A stretch of DNA of 64,000 nucleotides from Clostridium sp. cel8 (GCF_014050525.1 NZ_JACGAG010000006.1:62001-126000), one strand, 5' to 3'. Shown: positions 30,296-40,829, counted from the stretch's first letter. The notes: generated from the sequence alone by a model not told the origin. Made by a program: numbers and translations.

Positions 30296-31606
30296 ATGAA
30301 AGATTTATTAGAAAGAAAATTTAAACTTTCAAAATACAATACAAAAATAAGAATAGAACTAATAGCCGGTCTTACCACATTTTTCACAATGGCCTATGTA
30401 CTTGCAGTAGTTCCAAACACTCTTGGAGCAGCGGGTTTCAACAGGAGCAACACACTTACAGCAGAAATACTTTTGATTATACTTACTACTGTATGGATGG
30501 CACTTTACACGAACAGACCATTTGCACTTGCTCCTGGTCTTGGAAGTATAGCTATAGTTGCTGCAATGGTAGGCAATGAGGGAATTCCAGCAGATATCGC
30601 AGCTGGTATAATTTTTATAGGTGGTCTCTTGTTTGTAATTATTTCCTTTGCAGGGGTAAGGGAAAGCATTGTTAAAATGATACCTATAAGTTTAAAATAC
30701 TCTATTACTGCAAGTATAGGAATATTTATCGCACTTATTGGAGCAAAAAGCTGTGGACTTATAACTGCAAATGCTGCAAAAAAGAGTCTTTCTTTTGGAG
30801 ATCTAACTTCTCCTGCAGTTATACTTGCAGTCATAGGTTTTGTACTTATGCTTATTTTCAAAGCAAGAAATGTTACAGCTGGAATGATTATAGTTATTAT
30901 GATAACAACATTAATAGGAATACCTATGGGCGTTACCAAAATTCCATCAACCTTTGTAATGCTTCCAAAAGGATTAGGAGAAAATTTCTTTAACATAGAT
31001 ATTCTTGGTGCATTTAAACTAAAGTATATTCCATTTGTATTTGCCCTTTTCATACCTGACTTTTTTTCAACTCTAGGTACTGTTCTTGGAGTAGGTGCTC
31101 AAGCAGGATATCTTGACGAAGATGGAAATCTTCCTGGAATAGATAAATGCTTTTATGTAGATTCCATATCTGCTTGTATAGGATCATTTTTTGTAATGCC
31201 AACTATGGTAACTTATTTTGAATCTTCAGCAGGTGTAGAAGCTGGAGGTAAAACTGGACTCACTGTAATTTTTACTAGCATATTCTTTGCCACAATGCTT
31301 TTTTTCACACCTATTGCTCTTATGATTCCATCTTCTGCAACAGCACCAGTGTTAATTTTCATGGGAGTAAACATGCTTAGTAAATTAAGATATGTAAATT
31401 ATAATGATATAACAGAATATATTCCAGCACTTTTATGTGTAGTTTTCACTATATTTGCAAACAACATAGCAAACGGAATATGCGTAGCACTTCCTGCATA
31501 TATTATCTTAAAAATTTCATCTGGAAAGACAAAAGAAATAAGCAAACCTATGTACATAATAGCAATTATATGTATATTGTATTTCTATTCTATTTTGAAA
31601 TTATAG
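30296..31606 (+). CDS. AzgA/NCS2-like adenine/guanine/hypoxanthine permease
   Basis: A 436-residue multi-pass membrane protein (about 12 spans) of the AzgA subgroup of nucleobase transporters. It begins FKLSKYNTKIRIELIAGLTTFFTMAYVLAVVP, the family hallmark. Other motifs include ALAPGLGSIAIVAAMVG (the GxNxxxA-like substrate region in divergent form) and FFSTLGTVLGVGAQAGYLDEDGNLPGI. The nucleobase is unproven, but the adenine deaminase 22 nt downstream makes adenine likely. The frame is open to TTG 30272; the family start suits ATG 30296. Confidence 0.92.
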   Translation: MKDLLERKFKLSKYNTKIRIELIAGLTTFFTMAYVLAVVPNTLGAAGFNRSNTLTAEILLIILTTVWMALYTNRPFALAPGLGSIAIVAAMVGNEGIPADIAAGIIFIGGLLFVIISFAGVRESIVKMIPISLKYSITASIGIFIALIGAKSCGLITANAAKKSLSFGDLTSPAVILAVIGFVLMLIFKARNVTAGMIIVIMITTLIGIPMGVTKIPSTFVMLPKGLGENFFNIDILGAFKLKYIPFVFALFIPDFFSTLGTVLGVGAQAGYLDEDGNLPGIDKCFYVDSISACIGSFFVMPTMVTYFESSAGVEAGGKTGLTVIFTSIFFATMLFFTPIALMIPSSATAPVLIFMGVNMLSKLRYVNYNDITEYIPALLCVVFTIFANNIANGICVALPAYIILKISSGKTKEISKPMYIIAIICILYFYSILKL

Positions 31607-31628
31607 TAACTTAAAGAAAGGAGAATAT

Positions 31629-33347
31629 ATGGATAAAGTTAATCTCACAATTAAAAATGTAAATATCTTTAACAGCTATTTCAAGAAATTTATAAATGCA
31701 AATGTTCATATATTAGATGGACGTATATACTATATAGATACAAAAAAAACTGATAAATTTAAAAGTATAAAAACAATAGATGGCACTGGGAAATACATGA
31801 TTCCAGGACTTGTAGACATTCATATGCATATTGAAAGTTCAATGATGGCACCAGAACCATTTTGTGCACAAATGGCTTCCTGTGGAGTTACTACAATTGT
31901 ATCTGAACCCCATGAAATGGCAAACGCAGCAGGTGTGGACGGAATATTACATATGATAGAAGCTGGTAAGAAATCTCTTATAGATGTTTATTATGGAATA
32001 CCAAGTAGTGTTCCTTCTACCAATGCAAATATTGAAACAACAGGTGGAGAAATAAACTTCAATGACATGAAAAACCTTTTATCTTCCAAAAATGTAATTT
32101 GTGTTGGTGAGGTAATGAATTCAAGAAAAATTATAGAGAAAAATGATCTTGAAATAACAAAACTTTTAAAATACTTGAGAAAAAATATGCCAAACTATGT
32201 AATAGAAGGTCACTGCCCTTCACTTACTGATTTAGACCTTGCAAAATACCTTTACCTTGGAATTAACAGTGACCATACTGAACACAGCCTTGAGGAGATC
32301 CGTCAGAGGTTTTTAAATGGAATGTTTGTGGAGATACAGGGAAAAATGCTTAAAAAGAATATAATAGAATATATAATAAATAATGATCTCTATGAGCACT
32401 GCTGTTTTGTAACAGATGATACAATGGCAGACAAGCTCTATGAGTGTGGTCATTTAAATGTAATTTTAAAAAAGGCTGTTTCCCTTGGTTTCAGCATTGA
32501 AAATGCAATATACTGTAGCACCTTCACAGCTTCAAGAAGAATGAATTTAAGGGATAGAGGATCTCTTGCACCTGGAAAACTAGCAGATTTCATACTTTTA
32601 GACAATATATACGATTTCCACATAGTTTCAACATACAAAAGAGGAATTGAAGTTTATAACATAGAAAATAAAACCCAATGGAAAAATTCAAGCTATTCCT
32701 TTCCAGAAAACTATTATAACAGCATCTGCATAAAAAATATAAATAAATCTGACTTTTCAATTCCTGTAAAAGAGAATGTAACTTCAGTTACAGTTCGTAC
32801 TATAGAAGTTGTAGAAAACTCAACTCAGACAAAAATAAAAGAAATCCAGCTTCCTGTAGAAAACCATCAGTTAAAATGGCAGGGCAGTGGGTGCATGCTG
32901 GCCATGGTAATTGAAAGATACGGGAAAAATGGAAATGTAGGCATTGGACTTGTAACCGGATCATGTATAAAACGTGGTGCCGCTGCAACTACCCATTGTC
33001 ACGATCACCACAATCTAATGGTAATTGGTGAAAATATAGATGATATGATGCTTGCAATAAATCGCATAAAAGAACTACAAGGTGGTATTGTAACTGCATG
33101 CAATGGTAAAATTCTAAGCCAGCTTCAACTTAATATATGTGGAATTATATCAGGAGACTCTGCAGACAAAATAGGTACTTCTTTAAAAGAAGTAAGAAAT
33201 AGCCTTGAAAGTCTTGGATACAGGCACAACAATCCAATATCATCCTTATGTACTCTTTCTCTTCCAGTAAGTCCGGCTCTAAAATTAACGGATTTTGGTT
33301 TAGTTGATGTTAAAAATGGTTCTATTGTACCATTATATAAAATTTAA
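31629..33347 (+). CDS. ade: Adenine deaminase
   Basis: Converts adenine to hypoxanthine and ammonia for purine salvage. The 572-residue amidohydrolase has the metal motif HMHIESSMM after MIPGLVDI, then SEPHEMANAAGVDG, EGHCPSLTDLDLAKY and VTDDTMADKLYECGHL. The C-terminal Ade domain is complete (SGCMLAMVIERYGKNGNVGI, ATTHCHDHHNLMVIG). AAAGGAG precedes the ATG at 31629. It forms an operon with the permease and ends at a 16-bp-stem terminator. Confidence 0.96.
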   Translation: MDKVNLTIKNVNIFNSYFKKFINANVHILDGRIYYIDTKKTDKFKSIKTIDGTGKYMIPGLVDIHMHIESSMMAPEPFCAQMASCGVTTIVSEPHEMANAAGVDGILHMIEAGKKSLIDVYYGIPSSVPSTNANIETTGGEINFNDMKNLLSSKNVICVGEVMNSRKIIEKNDLEITKLLKYLRKNMPNYVIEGHCPSLTDLDLAKYLYLGINSDHTEHSLEEIRQRFLNGMFVEIQGKMLKKNIIEYIINNDLYEHCCFVTDDTMADKLYECGHLNVILKKAVSLGFSIENAIYCSTFTASRRMNLRDRGSLAPGKLADFILLDNIYDFHIVSTYKRGIEVYNIENKTQWKNSSYSFPENYYNSICIKNINKSDFSIPVKENVTSVTVRTIEVVENSTQTKIKEIQLPVENHQLKWQGSGCMLAMVIERYGKNGNVGIGLVTGSCIKRGAAATTHCHDHHNLMVIGENIDDMMLAINRIKELQGGIVTACNGKILSQLQLNICGIISGDSADKIGTSLKEVRNSLESLGYRHNNPISSLCTLSLPVSPALKLTDFGLVDVKNGSIVPLYKI

Positions 33348-33360
33348 TATGTTTTACTGT

Positions 33361-33402
33361 AATATAAAATGAAGCCTTAAAATATAGGCTTCATTTTATA
33401 TT
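33361..33402. terminator. Bidirectional terminator after ade
   Basis: A perfect 16-bp stem (33361-33376 and 33387-33402, core AATGAAGCC/GGCTTCATT) with a 10-nt loop lies between the ends of ade (plus) and the DUF1002 gene (minus). Confidence 0.9.
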
Positions 33403-33418
33403 AAAAACAACTTTTCAA

Positions 33419-34288
33419 TTAAAACAAACTTGAAAAAAAGTTTTTAATTGCATTTATGATAGTAGCAAAAAATCCTTGTGTTTCAGGGCTTGCTAGCGTA
33501 TCTTTTAAAGTATTTGCAACGTCATTTAACTGTCCTTTTATATCTGAAAAATTTAAGTTCAGACCATTTATTTTATTCATAAGGGAAACTATTTTATCAA
33601 TATCTTCCTGGCTCAAATTTATGTTATAGTTATTAATAACATTTTCAACTATGTTTTTTACTTCTTCTTCAGTTTTAGGATTTTCTTTTACAACTTGAGT
33701 TTTTATATCATTTATAAGCCCTGCTGCCTTATCTTTTCCTATTTCTTCTCCAAGCTTTCCTGTAGTTACAAGCTCATCATTTGCAACCTTTTTCTTATTT
33801 TCGTCTATTTTACTTCCTGCACTACTATTTTCATAGCCTTTTAATATTCCAGTAAGTGCTGCAGTACCAGAAACTTGAAATGGTGCAGCTGCTTTTACAT
33901 TTGCATTTTTTATTCCTGCTGTAATAAGTGCATTTTTTATCATACTACTACTTACCCAAGATATGTTCTTAGTTGTTACATTAATTCCTCCGCTTGTAGT
34001 AGGTTCTATATAGGCGCAAGATATGGACTTAGTTCCTATTTCATCACTAGTTGCAACATCACTTAAATATTTTTTTTCCTCATCAATATGAACTTCTAGA
34101 ATATCTGCATCTTCTTTTGTAACTTCAAAATATTCTAGCATGTCCTCTTTTTGCTCAGATGTAAGATCTCCTCCTAAAGTAACTACTTTATAAGAATCCG
34201 CATAGACCCTACTTCCTGATATTGATAGAACTGAAGCAAATGCCATAAACAGAATAATAATTCTACTTACAATACTCCTAAATTTCAT
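33419..34288 (-). CDS. DUF1002 family secreted protein
   Basis: A 289-residue exported protein of unknown function. It has a signal peptide (residues 1-31: basic start, IIILFMAFASVLSISG core, cleavage near VYA-DS). The mature part fits the DUF1002 pattern: VVTLGGDLTSEQKEDMLEYF, SCAYIEPTTSGGINVTTKNISWV and MIKNALITAGIKNANVKAAAPF. The C-terminal third is a charged helical region ending in an amphipathic FFATIINAIKNFFSSLF. AAAGGAGAGG precedes the ATG. It lies before the chemoreceptor gene on the same strand with a 53-nt gap; no functional link is known. Confidence 0.85.
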   Translation of the reverse strand: MKFRSIVSRIIILFMAFASVLSISGSRVYADSYKVVTLGGDLTSEQKEDMLEYFEVTKEDADILEVHIDEEKKYLSDVATSDEIGTKSISCAYIEPTTSGGINVTTKNISWVSSSMIKNALITAGIKNANVKAAAPFQVSGTAALTGILKGYENSSAGSKIDENKKKVANDELVTTGKLGEEIGKDKAAGLINDIKTQVVKENPKTEEEVKNIVENVINNYNINLSQEDIDKIVSLMNKINGLNLNFSDIKGQLNDVANTLKDTLASPETQGFFATIINAIKNFFSSLF

Positions 34289-34341
34289 ATTACACCTCTC
34301 CTTTTACATTATTCTATTGAATTATATTCCTAAACCCTTAT

Positions 34342-36339
34342 TTATATTTTGAACTTTGCAACCAATTTCTTTAAATCACCTATTAAATTTAAATTACTAT
34401 CTGAAGAATATTTTATGTCAACTACAGAATTAGCTGCTTTATCTATATTTTCTTTTATAGTTTCCATATCATCAGAAGATTTTTGCATACTCTTTGATAG
34501 ACTTTCTACGGCTTGACTTACCTGATCTGCTGTGGCATTTAGTTCTTCTGACATAGCTGCTATTTCCTCGGACATTTTACTTAGAAAATCTGAATCATCT
34601 AAATACTGGTAAGATATATCTTGAAAATACTTTAATTGATTAATGACTTCTTCATTTACAAATTTCAATATTTCTCTGCTGTTTTCAGTATTCATTTTAA
34701 ATGTAGTTTTGACTTCATCAATTTTATTTTTAATTTCCAAAACTGATTCCTTTGATTGCTCTGAAAGTTTTCTAATTTCCTCAGCTACAACTCTAAAGCC
34801 CTTCCCATTTTCTCCAGCTCTTTCAGCTTCTATAGCCGCATTTAATGCTAATAGATTCGTCTGTTCTGATATATCTGCAATAGTATCTGCAATATCACCT
34901 ATATTTTCCACTACATTTGCCCGTTCAATAGAATTAATAATATTTTTCTCTTTCTCAGAATATACATCATTTATCCTCTTTATATGATTTTTACTCTTAG
35001 TTTCCATTTCAACTGCTCTATTTCTTGATGCCTCTGCACTATTACTCCCATCCATTGATTTTTGTGATAGCTCATTAATACTTGCATTTACCTCTTCCAT
35101 TGATGCAGTTATTTCTTCAGATGCAGCACTGCTTTCTTGTATTCCTGAGGCTATGTTTTTTATTGCAGCATTAATATTTTTTGACATTGAAGCAAGGTCA
35201 TTTGACATTCCTGAAAGTTCCAAATTAGATTTATCCATATGTTTAGAATTCTCAAGTATTTTAGTTATAATTTCTATGAGTTCCCTATGCATAATTTTAA
35301 ATGAATTTGAAAGTCTTCCTATTTCATCTTTATATGAGGCAAATTGATCATAATTTTTTTCTTCATATTTAAGATCAAAATTAGATATTCTATCTGCCAT
35401 TTTAGATAGTGCAAGTATTGGTCTTCCTATACTATTTCCCAAATATATAGATACCGCTGCAATTACTAAAATTACAATTGCAATTAGTAAAATTAAACTA
35501 GAAACCAATTTTTGCATAGCTTCTTCAACTTGTGATATTGGAGTAGCAAATCCCAATGTCCAATTTGTAGCTGCTATTTTAGATGTTACAAAATATCTTT
35601 CTTCTCCATCATAATCCTTTAATTTAACAAAATTTTCTTTAAGTATATCTGAAAATTGTCCATTCATAACTGAAGCAACTTTTTTAAGTCCATCCTTTGT
35701 AGGCTTGAATTTCGTATTTTTATGCACTACAAAATTTCCATTACTATCTATTAAAAATCCATAACTATTTTCTACAGGCTTTGCCTGTTCAACCATTTTA
35801 GTAATTGTGTCTAAATCAATGTCACATCCAAGTACTCCTGCAAATTTATTATTAATATTCACAGTTTTTGCTATAGTAATTACCATTTTTCCTGTATTTT
35901 TATCTACATATGGTTCTGTGTAAATTACAGTCTTTTTCTCAACTGCACTTTTATACCATTGTGCTTCAGTAAAATTATATCCTGCAGGTGGAATCTTACC
36001 AGAAGCCATTACCACAGAGCCATCTTTAAATCCCATATAAACTTCCATAACATTAGAATTGCTTTTCAACTTTTTTTTGAGATATGGAAGTATCTTATTC
36101 TTATCAAGTGTATTCATATTTTCTACAGTATCTGATATTTCATTTACTATTTTTCCTTGCTCATCAAGTATTCTATTTATCTTTTCTGAATACTTCTCTG
36201 CAGAAAGTAGCATAGCTTTTTTTGACTGATCAATTATCGTATTATGTACTATAAAATAACTTATGCATAAAACTGCTATAAGACTTAAAATTGATATTGA
36301 TAGTATTGTTGTAGTTATTTTGGTTTTTATACTTTTCAT
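34342..36339 (-). CDS. Methyl-accepting chemotaxis protein (dCache sensor)
   Basis: A 665-residue transmembrane chemoreceptor. TM1 is at about residues 9-30 ([18 protein letters not shown]). The extracellular part is a double Cache sensor ([49 protein letters not shown]). TM2 is at about 280-300 ([20 protein letters not shown]), then HAMP, then a long coiled-coil signalling domain with the conserved hairpin tip ([18 protein letters not shown]). The ligand is unknown; dCache receptors often bind amino acids. It should act with the CheA/CheW/CheR/CheB/CheD proteins encoded at the start of the window. Confidence 0.95.
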   Translation of the reverse strand: MKSIKTKITTTILSISILSLIAVLCISYFIVHNTIIDQSKKAMLLSAEKYSEKINRILDEQGKIVNEISDTVENMNTLDKNKILPYLKKKLKSNSNVMEVYMGFKDGSVVMASGKIPPAGYNFTEAQWYKSAVEKKTVIYTEPYVDKNTGKMVITIAKTVNINNKFAGVLGCDIDLDTITKMVEQAKPVENSYGFLIDSNGNFVVHKNTKFKPTKDGLKKVASVMNGQFSDILKENFVKLKDYDGEERYFVTSKIAATNWTLGFATPISQVEEAMQKLVSSLILLIAIVILVIAAVSIYLGNSIGRPILALSKMADRISNFDLKYEEKNYDQFASYKDEIGRLSNSFKIMHRELIEIITKILENSKHMDKSNLELSGMSNDLASMSKNINAAIKNIASGIQESSAASEEITASMEEVNASINELSQKSMDGSNSAEASRNRAVEMETKSKNHIKRINDVYSEKEKNIINSIERANVVENIGDIADTIADISEQTNLLALNAAIEAERAGENGKGFRVVAEEIRKLSEQSKESVLEIKNKIDEVKTTFKMNTENSREILKFVNEEVINQLKYFQDISYQYLDDSDFLSKMSEEIAAMSEELNATADQVSQAVESLSKSMQKSSDDMETIKENIDKAANSVVDIKYSSDSNLNLIGDLKKLVAKFKI

Positions 36340-36387
36340 TCTATGTCCTCACCTTCTATAAATATTTATCTTAAGTAAAATTTCATG

Positions 36388-36415
36388 TAAAAAAGAGTTC
36401 CAAAAAGAACTCTAT
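36388..36415 (-). terminator. Terminator of proBA
   Basis: Stem AGAGTTC/GAACTCT (36394-36400, 36407-36413) with a short loop, followed on the minus strand by a run of T. It lies 30 nt past the proA stop. Confidence 0.8.
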
Positions 36416-36444
36416 TTCACATAAATTTAATTGCTTTTCAAAAT

Positions 36445-37701
36445 TTATTCCCTTATTTGGCCATTTCCACAAATTATATACTTATATGTAGTCAATTCAT
36501 TGAGTCCCATAGGTCCTCTTGCATGCAACTTTTGAGTACTTATTCCTATTTCACCACCAAAACCAAACTGACCACCATCTGTAAATCTAGAAGATGCATT
36601 TACATATACAGCAGCTGCATCTATTTCTTTTAAAAATCTCTGTGAATTTGTATAATTATTTGTTATAATTACTTCAGAATGTCTAGTACTGTACTTATAT
36701 ATATGTTCTATAGCTTCATCTATAGATGAAACTATCTTTACCGCTAAAATAAGATCATTATATTCAGTTGACCAATCATCTTCTACTGCAGGCTTTATGC
36801 CATCTACAATCTTTTGCGTAGATTCGCATCCTCTTATCTCAACATTTAACTTTTTTAAGACATCACACATATGAGGTAGAAAATCCTGCGCTATATCTTT
36901 ATGAACCAAAAGAGTTTCCATTGCATTACATACTCCTGGCCTTTGAGTCTTTGCATTTACAATTATATTTTCTGCCATATTAAAATCTGCATATTTATCA
37001 ACATATACATGACAATTGCCAAGACCTGTTTCTATAACTGGAACAGTTGAGTTTCTAACTACATTTTTTATAAGTCCTGCTCCTCCCCTTGGTATTAAAA
37101 CGTCAATATAGTCATTTAATTTCATCATTACATTTACAGCTTCTCTGTCAGTTACATCTATAAATTGTATGGCTCCTTTTTCAATTCCTGCATCATAACA
37201 TGCCTTTGATATAACATTGTAGATAGCGCTATTTGAATTTATAGCTTCACTTCCACCTTTTAATATAACTGCATTACCAGATTTTATGCAAAGAGCTACA
37301 GAATCTACTGTAACATTTGGCCTTGCCTCGTAAATTATACCTATAACTCCAAGTGGAACTCTCATTTTACCTATGCTAATACCATTTGGTCTTTTCCACA
37401 TACCTGTTACTTCTCCTACAGGATCTGGCAACATTGCTGTATTTTTAAGTCCCTGTGCCATTTCTTCTATTCTCTTATCATTTAGCATGAGTCTATCAAT
37501 TAAAGCATTAGATATTCCCTTATCTCTTGCATTTTCTATATCCTTTTTGTTCTCATCTATTATGTAAGATTTATTTTCAAGAAGAGCCCTGCCCATATTT
37601 ATAAGTGCCTGATTTTTTACTGTAGTCTTCTCGTAGGACAACTTTTTACTGGCTAGTTTTGCATCTTTTGCTTTTTTTATAACATACTCTTTTATATCCA
37701 T
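36445..37701 (-). CDS. proA: Gamma-glutamyl phosphate reductase
   Basis: The second step of proline synthesis: NADPH reduction of gamma-glutamyl phosphate to glutamate-5-semialdehyde. The 418-residue aldehyde-dehydrogenase-like protein has the catalytic Cys in QRPGVCNAMETLLVH, the nucleotide region GVIGIIYEARPNVTVD and the C-terminal GGEIGISTQKLHARGPMGL. Full length. ATG 37701 is well spaced after GGGTGG. It lies downstream of proB with a 39-nt gap and ends at a terminator. Confidence 0.97.
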   Translation of the reverse strand: MDIKEYVIKKAKDAKLASKKLSYEKTTVKNQALINMGRALLENKSYIIDENKKDIENARDKGISNALIDRLMLNDKRIEEMAQGLKNTAMLPDPVGEVTGMWKRPNGISIGKMRVPLGVIGIIYEARPNVTVDSVALCIKSGNAVILKGGSEAINSNSAIYNVISKACYDAGIEKGAIQFIDVTDREAVNVMMKLNDYIDVLIPRGGAGLIKNVVRNSTVPVIETGLGNCHVYVDKYADFNMAENIIVNAKTQRPGVCNAMETLLVHKDIAQDFLPHMCDVLKKLNVEIRGCESTQKIVDGIKPAVEDDWSTEYNDLILAVKIVSSIDEAIEHIYKYSTRHSEVIITNNYTNSQRFLKEIDAAAVYVNASSRFTDGGQFGFGGEIGISTQKLHARGPMGLNELTTYKYIICGNGQIRE

Positions 37702-37740
37702 AATCAAACCACCCTTTTATATATTTACAGCACATTTATT

Positions 37741-38535
37741 TTAAACTACAAACAATGTACCTACATCTTTAAAACCTATTATGTCCCTAATTATATTTTT
37801 TCTCTCTCCTTTTGCAATTACCATTGGAACTCCACCTTTTTTAGCTATCTTTGCAGCTTTTATCTTAGTAACCATTCCTCCGGTACCAAACTTACTTCCT
37901 GCTCCACCTGCACACTCTTCTATTTCATCTGTTATTTCAAATACATTTTCTATTAAAGATGCATTTAAATCATATTTTGGATTTTTATCATAAAGTCCAT
38001 CTATATCTGAAAGTAATATAAGAAGATCTGCATCTATAAGAGTTGCAACCATAGCTGACAGTGTATCATTATCACCAAATTTAATTTCATCTACAATAAC
38101 AGCATCATTTTCATTAACTATTGGTATAACTCCTCTTTCAAGTAGTGCAGAAAATGTATTCTTTACATTTAAAAACCGATATTTGTGTGAAATATCTTCT
38201 TTTGTAATAAGTATCTGCCCGACTGTTTTTCCATATTCAGAAAAAAACTTTTCATATGTATTCATTAAAAGTCCCTGTCCAACAGCAGCTGCTGCCTGAC
38301 TTTCTGGTATACTCTCTGGTCTTTTTTTCATGCCGAGTTTTCCAATACCTGCACCTATTGCTCCAGAGGTAACAAGCACTATTTCCATTCCCATACTGTG
38401 TATATCAGCAATTTGCCTTACAAGCTGTTCTATCATATACAAATTTAAAAGACCACTTTTATATGTCAAAGTAGAACTTCCAACTTTAACTACAATTCTC
38501 TTTACATGACTTAAATATTTTTCTCTATTACCCAT
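37741..38535 (-). CDS. proB: Glutamate 5-kinase, short form without PUA domain
   Basis: The first step of proline synthesis, ATP-dependent phosphorylation of glutamate. The 264-residue amino-acid-kinase protein has [44 protein letters not shown] and [15 protein letters not shown]. It stops after the kinase domain; longer ProB proteins (about 370 aa) carry a C-terminal PUA domain that is absent here. ATG 38535 follows AGGTGG; the GTG at 38550 overlaps the ribosome site. It diverges from proC, so all three proline genes are together. Confidence 0.95.
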   Translation of the reverse strand: MGNREKYLSHVKRIVVKVGSSTLTYKSGLLNLYMIEQLVRQIADIHSMGMEIVLVTSGAIGAGIGKLGMKKRPESIPESQAAAAVGQGLLMNTYEKFFSEYGKTVGQILITKEDISHKYRFLNVKNTFSALLERGVIPIVNENDAVIVDEIKFGDNDTLSAMVATLIDADLLILLSDIDGLYDKNPKYDLNASLIENVFEITDEIEECAGGAGSKFGTGGMVTKIKAAKIAKKGGVPMVIAKGERKNIIRDIIGFKDVGTLFVV

Positions 38536-38642
38536 TATAATATATGCCACCTAATTTAAATTTTGATGTATAATTAATGATAATACATACAGTTAAAAAA
38601 ATTATATCATACAAATTAATAATTTTTCAAGGAGTGTAATAG

Positions 38643-39452
38643 ATGAACAAAAAGCTAGGTTTAATAGGATGCGGCAATATGGCTCAGGCAATTATAGGAG
38701 GAGTAATAAATTCAAGTACACTTAAACCAGATGAAGTAATTGCAAGCAATCCTTCTAATGGAAAGCTTGAAAATACAAAGGCAAAATATAACATTGAAAC
38801 TACAAATAACAATTTAGAAGTAGCTAAAACTTCAGATTTAATTATTCTTTCTGTAAAGCCCAACAAATACAAAGATGTAATAGAAGAAATCAAAAACTGC
38901 ATAAGTTCTCACACAATAATAATTACAATTGCAGCAGGAATATCAATAGACAACATAAAATCTCTTTTTGGAAAAGATGTAAAAGTAGCTAGAGTAATGC
39001 CAAATACTCCTGCTCAAGTTGGAGAAGGTATGAGTGCTATATGCTTTTCAGAAAATATTACTGATGAAGATAAGAAAAAAGTTATTGAAATATTTAATAG
39101 CTGCGGGAAATCTGAAATAATAGATGAAAATCTTATGGATACAGTTACTGGTATAAGTGGTTCTTCCCCTGCATTTGTGTATATGTTCATAGAGGCTATG
39201 GCAGATGCAGCAGTGCTTCAAGGTATGACAAGGAAAAGCGCATATAAATTTGCAGCTCAAGCAGTACTTGGATCTGCAAAAATGGTACTTGAAAGTGGTC
39301 TACATCCTGGTGAATTGAAAGATAATGTATGCTCACCTTCTGGTACTACAATTCAAGGAGTATTTTCTCTTGAAAATTCCGGCTTTAGATCAGCTGTAAT
39401 GAATGCTATAAATGATACTATAGAAAAATCAAAAGAAATGGGAAAAAATTAG
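38643..39452 (+). CDS. proC: Pyrroline-5-carboxylate reductase
   Basis: The last step of proline synthesis: NAD(P)H reduction of pyrroline-5-carboxylate. The 269-residue protein begins with the Rossmann motif LGLIGCGNMAQAIIGG and has VARVMPNTPAQVGEGMSA, VTGISGSSPAFVYMFIEAMAD and the C-terminal HPGELKDNVCSPSGTTIQG, all typical. AAGGAGTG precedes the ATG. It is transcribed away from proBA from a 107-nt shared spacer and ends at a strong hairpin. Confidence 0.97.
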   Translation: MNKKLGLIGCGNMAQAIIGGVINSSTLKPDEVIASNPSNGKLENTKAKYNIETTNNNLEVAKTSDLIILSVKPNKYKDVIEEIKNCISSHTIIITIAAGISIDNIKSLFGKDVKVARVMPNTPAQVGEGMSAICFSENITDEDKKKVIEIFNSCGKSEIIDENLMDTVTGISGSSPAFVYMFIEAMADAAVLQGMTRKSAYKFAAQAVLGSAKMVLESGLHPGELKDNVCSPSGTTIQGVFSLENSGFRSAVMNAINDTIEKSKEMGKN

Positions 39453-39466
39453 TACTATGATATACC

Positions 39467-39510
39467 AAAAATGCAAACACATGATTACATTATATGTGTT
39501 TGCATTTTTA
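39467..39510. terminator. Terminator after proC (bidirectional)
   Basis: A perfect 16-bp stem, AAAAATGCAAACACAT (39467-39482) and its complement (39494-39509), lies 15 nt past proC and close to the end of the convergent transglutaminase gene. Confidence 0.9.
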
Positions 39511-39530
39511 TAAATATATAGATTGTTCTA

Positions 39531-40829
39531 TTAAGAAGCTATTTTAAAGGAATTTTTTAATATATTATTTCTCATCTCTATAATTTTTATCCTATTATAA
39601 TTGTAATCTGTACTATTACATTCTGGATACTGAGATCTATCCCATTGATGATCTGCTGAAAGTTTAGAATCTGTAACATTAAAATAACTATGTGAAAGTA
39701 TGTTCTCTCCATTACTTGCCACAGGATCATCCCATGTAGAATCCAATTGATAGTATTTTCCCTGTATTTTAACTATATTCCATGCATGGGCAACCCATCC
39801 TGTACCATTATTTGCACTTCCAACTGCTATTTCATTTTCTATACCTGCTGCTTTTAAAAGCCTGTACATAGCATCAGCATATCCTTGACACACTCCAACC
39901 CCATTTATTAAAACACCATAGGCATTATAGGACTCCATTGGCATGCTATCTATATCCGTATCAGCTCTTTCATCATATTTTGTATTATTTACAACATAAT
40001 CATGGAGTGCAAGTTCCTTTTCATAGTCCTCCATTTCTGGACTTGTTACCTTGTCTACTATTTCCTCTATCTTATTGTTTATTTCTTCATCTTTTTCTAT
40101 TATATTTTCTCTTGTATCACTGTAATTAAAATTTATAGTAAATATACTTGTTCCATCACTTCTTGATTGAATTGTAGCTTTAGCACTATTATACCAAGCC
40201 ATAAGTTCAGGTGAATCCTCTACTATATCGTCTATTACATCTAGATTATAAATACTTTTATCATAATTAGATATATTTAGTGTCAATTGGGACTCATAAT
40301 TTGCCATTGCATTTTTTACTGCATTATAGTACTCATTATAATTTTCAATATTTATTTTTTTTCTAATATTACTATTATTGTCATCACTGCTATCATCACT
40401 GCTATCATTGCTGCTATCATTGCTACTATCATTACTGTCTATCTTAAAATTATATCTTATAGACTGATTTAATTTATTCCCATCTATATCTTCCATATCA
40501 CTGCCAATTTCTAGAATGTAACTTTCTCCGCTTTCATAAGGACTTTTAGGAGCTATACTAAGAATGTTATTTTCTTTAGATGAAATATCAATATCTACAT
40601 TTTCATTATCATCTGCCCTATATACTTTAATATAGTTTTTTGCAGTTGTCATATCTACATCCCTATTAAAAGTAACAGTCCACACTTTATCTTTATTTAC
40701 AGTTATCACATTTCCATCATTCCACAACTTATAATTTCCCTCTGCATAAGCAGCATGTCCAGAAAATATACAAAATAAAATTAAAAATCCTATAGATAAT
40801 AGAAACATTTTAAAATAATATTTAAACAA
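39531..40829 (-). CDS. Secreted transglutaminase-like protein with N-terminal Ig-like domain
   Basis: An exported protein of about 432 aa. A signal peptide (LLSIGFLILFCIFSGHAAYA) is followed by an SbsA/BIg-like domain (WTVTFNRDVDMTTAKNYIKV), an Asn/Asp/Ser linker and a transglutaminase-core domain with the Cys-His-Asp triad in GVCQGYADAMYRLL, WVAHAWNIV and YQLDSTWDDP. It could act on cell-wall or surface proteins as a protease or crosslinker; the target is unknown. The linker is encoded by a 12-bp tandem repeat. The frame runs back to 40895, into the next gene; TTG 40829, 9 nt after GGAG, is my choice, but ATG 40838 or a later ATG is possible. Confidence 0.82.
   Translation of the reverse strand: MFKYYFKMFLLSIGFLILFCIFSGHAAYAEGNYKLWNDGNVITVNKDKVWTVTFNRDVDMTTAKNYIKVYRADDNENVDIDISSKENNILSIAPKSPYESGESYILEIGSDMEDIDGNKLNQSIRYNFKIDSNDSSNDSSNDSSDDSSDDNNSNIRKKINIENYNEYYNAVKNAMANYESQLTLNISNYDKSIYNLDVIDDIVEDSPELMAWYNSAKATIQSRSDGTSIFTINFNYSDTRENIIEKDEEINNKIEEIVDKVTSPEMEDYEKELALHDYVVNNTKYDERADTDIDSMPMESYNAYGVLINGVGVCQGYADAMYRLLKAAGIENEIAVGSANNGTGWVAHAWNIVKIQGKYYQLDSTWDDPVASNGENILSHSYFNVTDSKLSADHQWDRSQYPECNSTDYNYNRIKIIEMRNNILKNSFKIAS
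40381..40440 (-). repeat. 12-bp tandem repeat encoding an Asn-Asp-Ser-Ser linker
   Basis: About five copies of a 12-nt unit (TCATCACTGCTA and TCATTGCTGCTA variants on the plus strand) encode repeated S-N-D-S / S-D-D-S tetrapeptides in the linker of the transglutaminase protein. The unit length is a multiple of three, so copy changes keep the frame. Confidence 0.9.

Noticed and set aside
36388-36415. Leader hairpin regulating the chemoreceptor gene
   Set aside because: It is better explained as the proA terminator, with a T run on the proA side.
38536-38642. Proline T-box or riboswitch in the proB/proC spacer
   Set aside because: The spacer is only about 107 nt, AT-rich, with no T-box motif.
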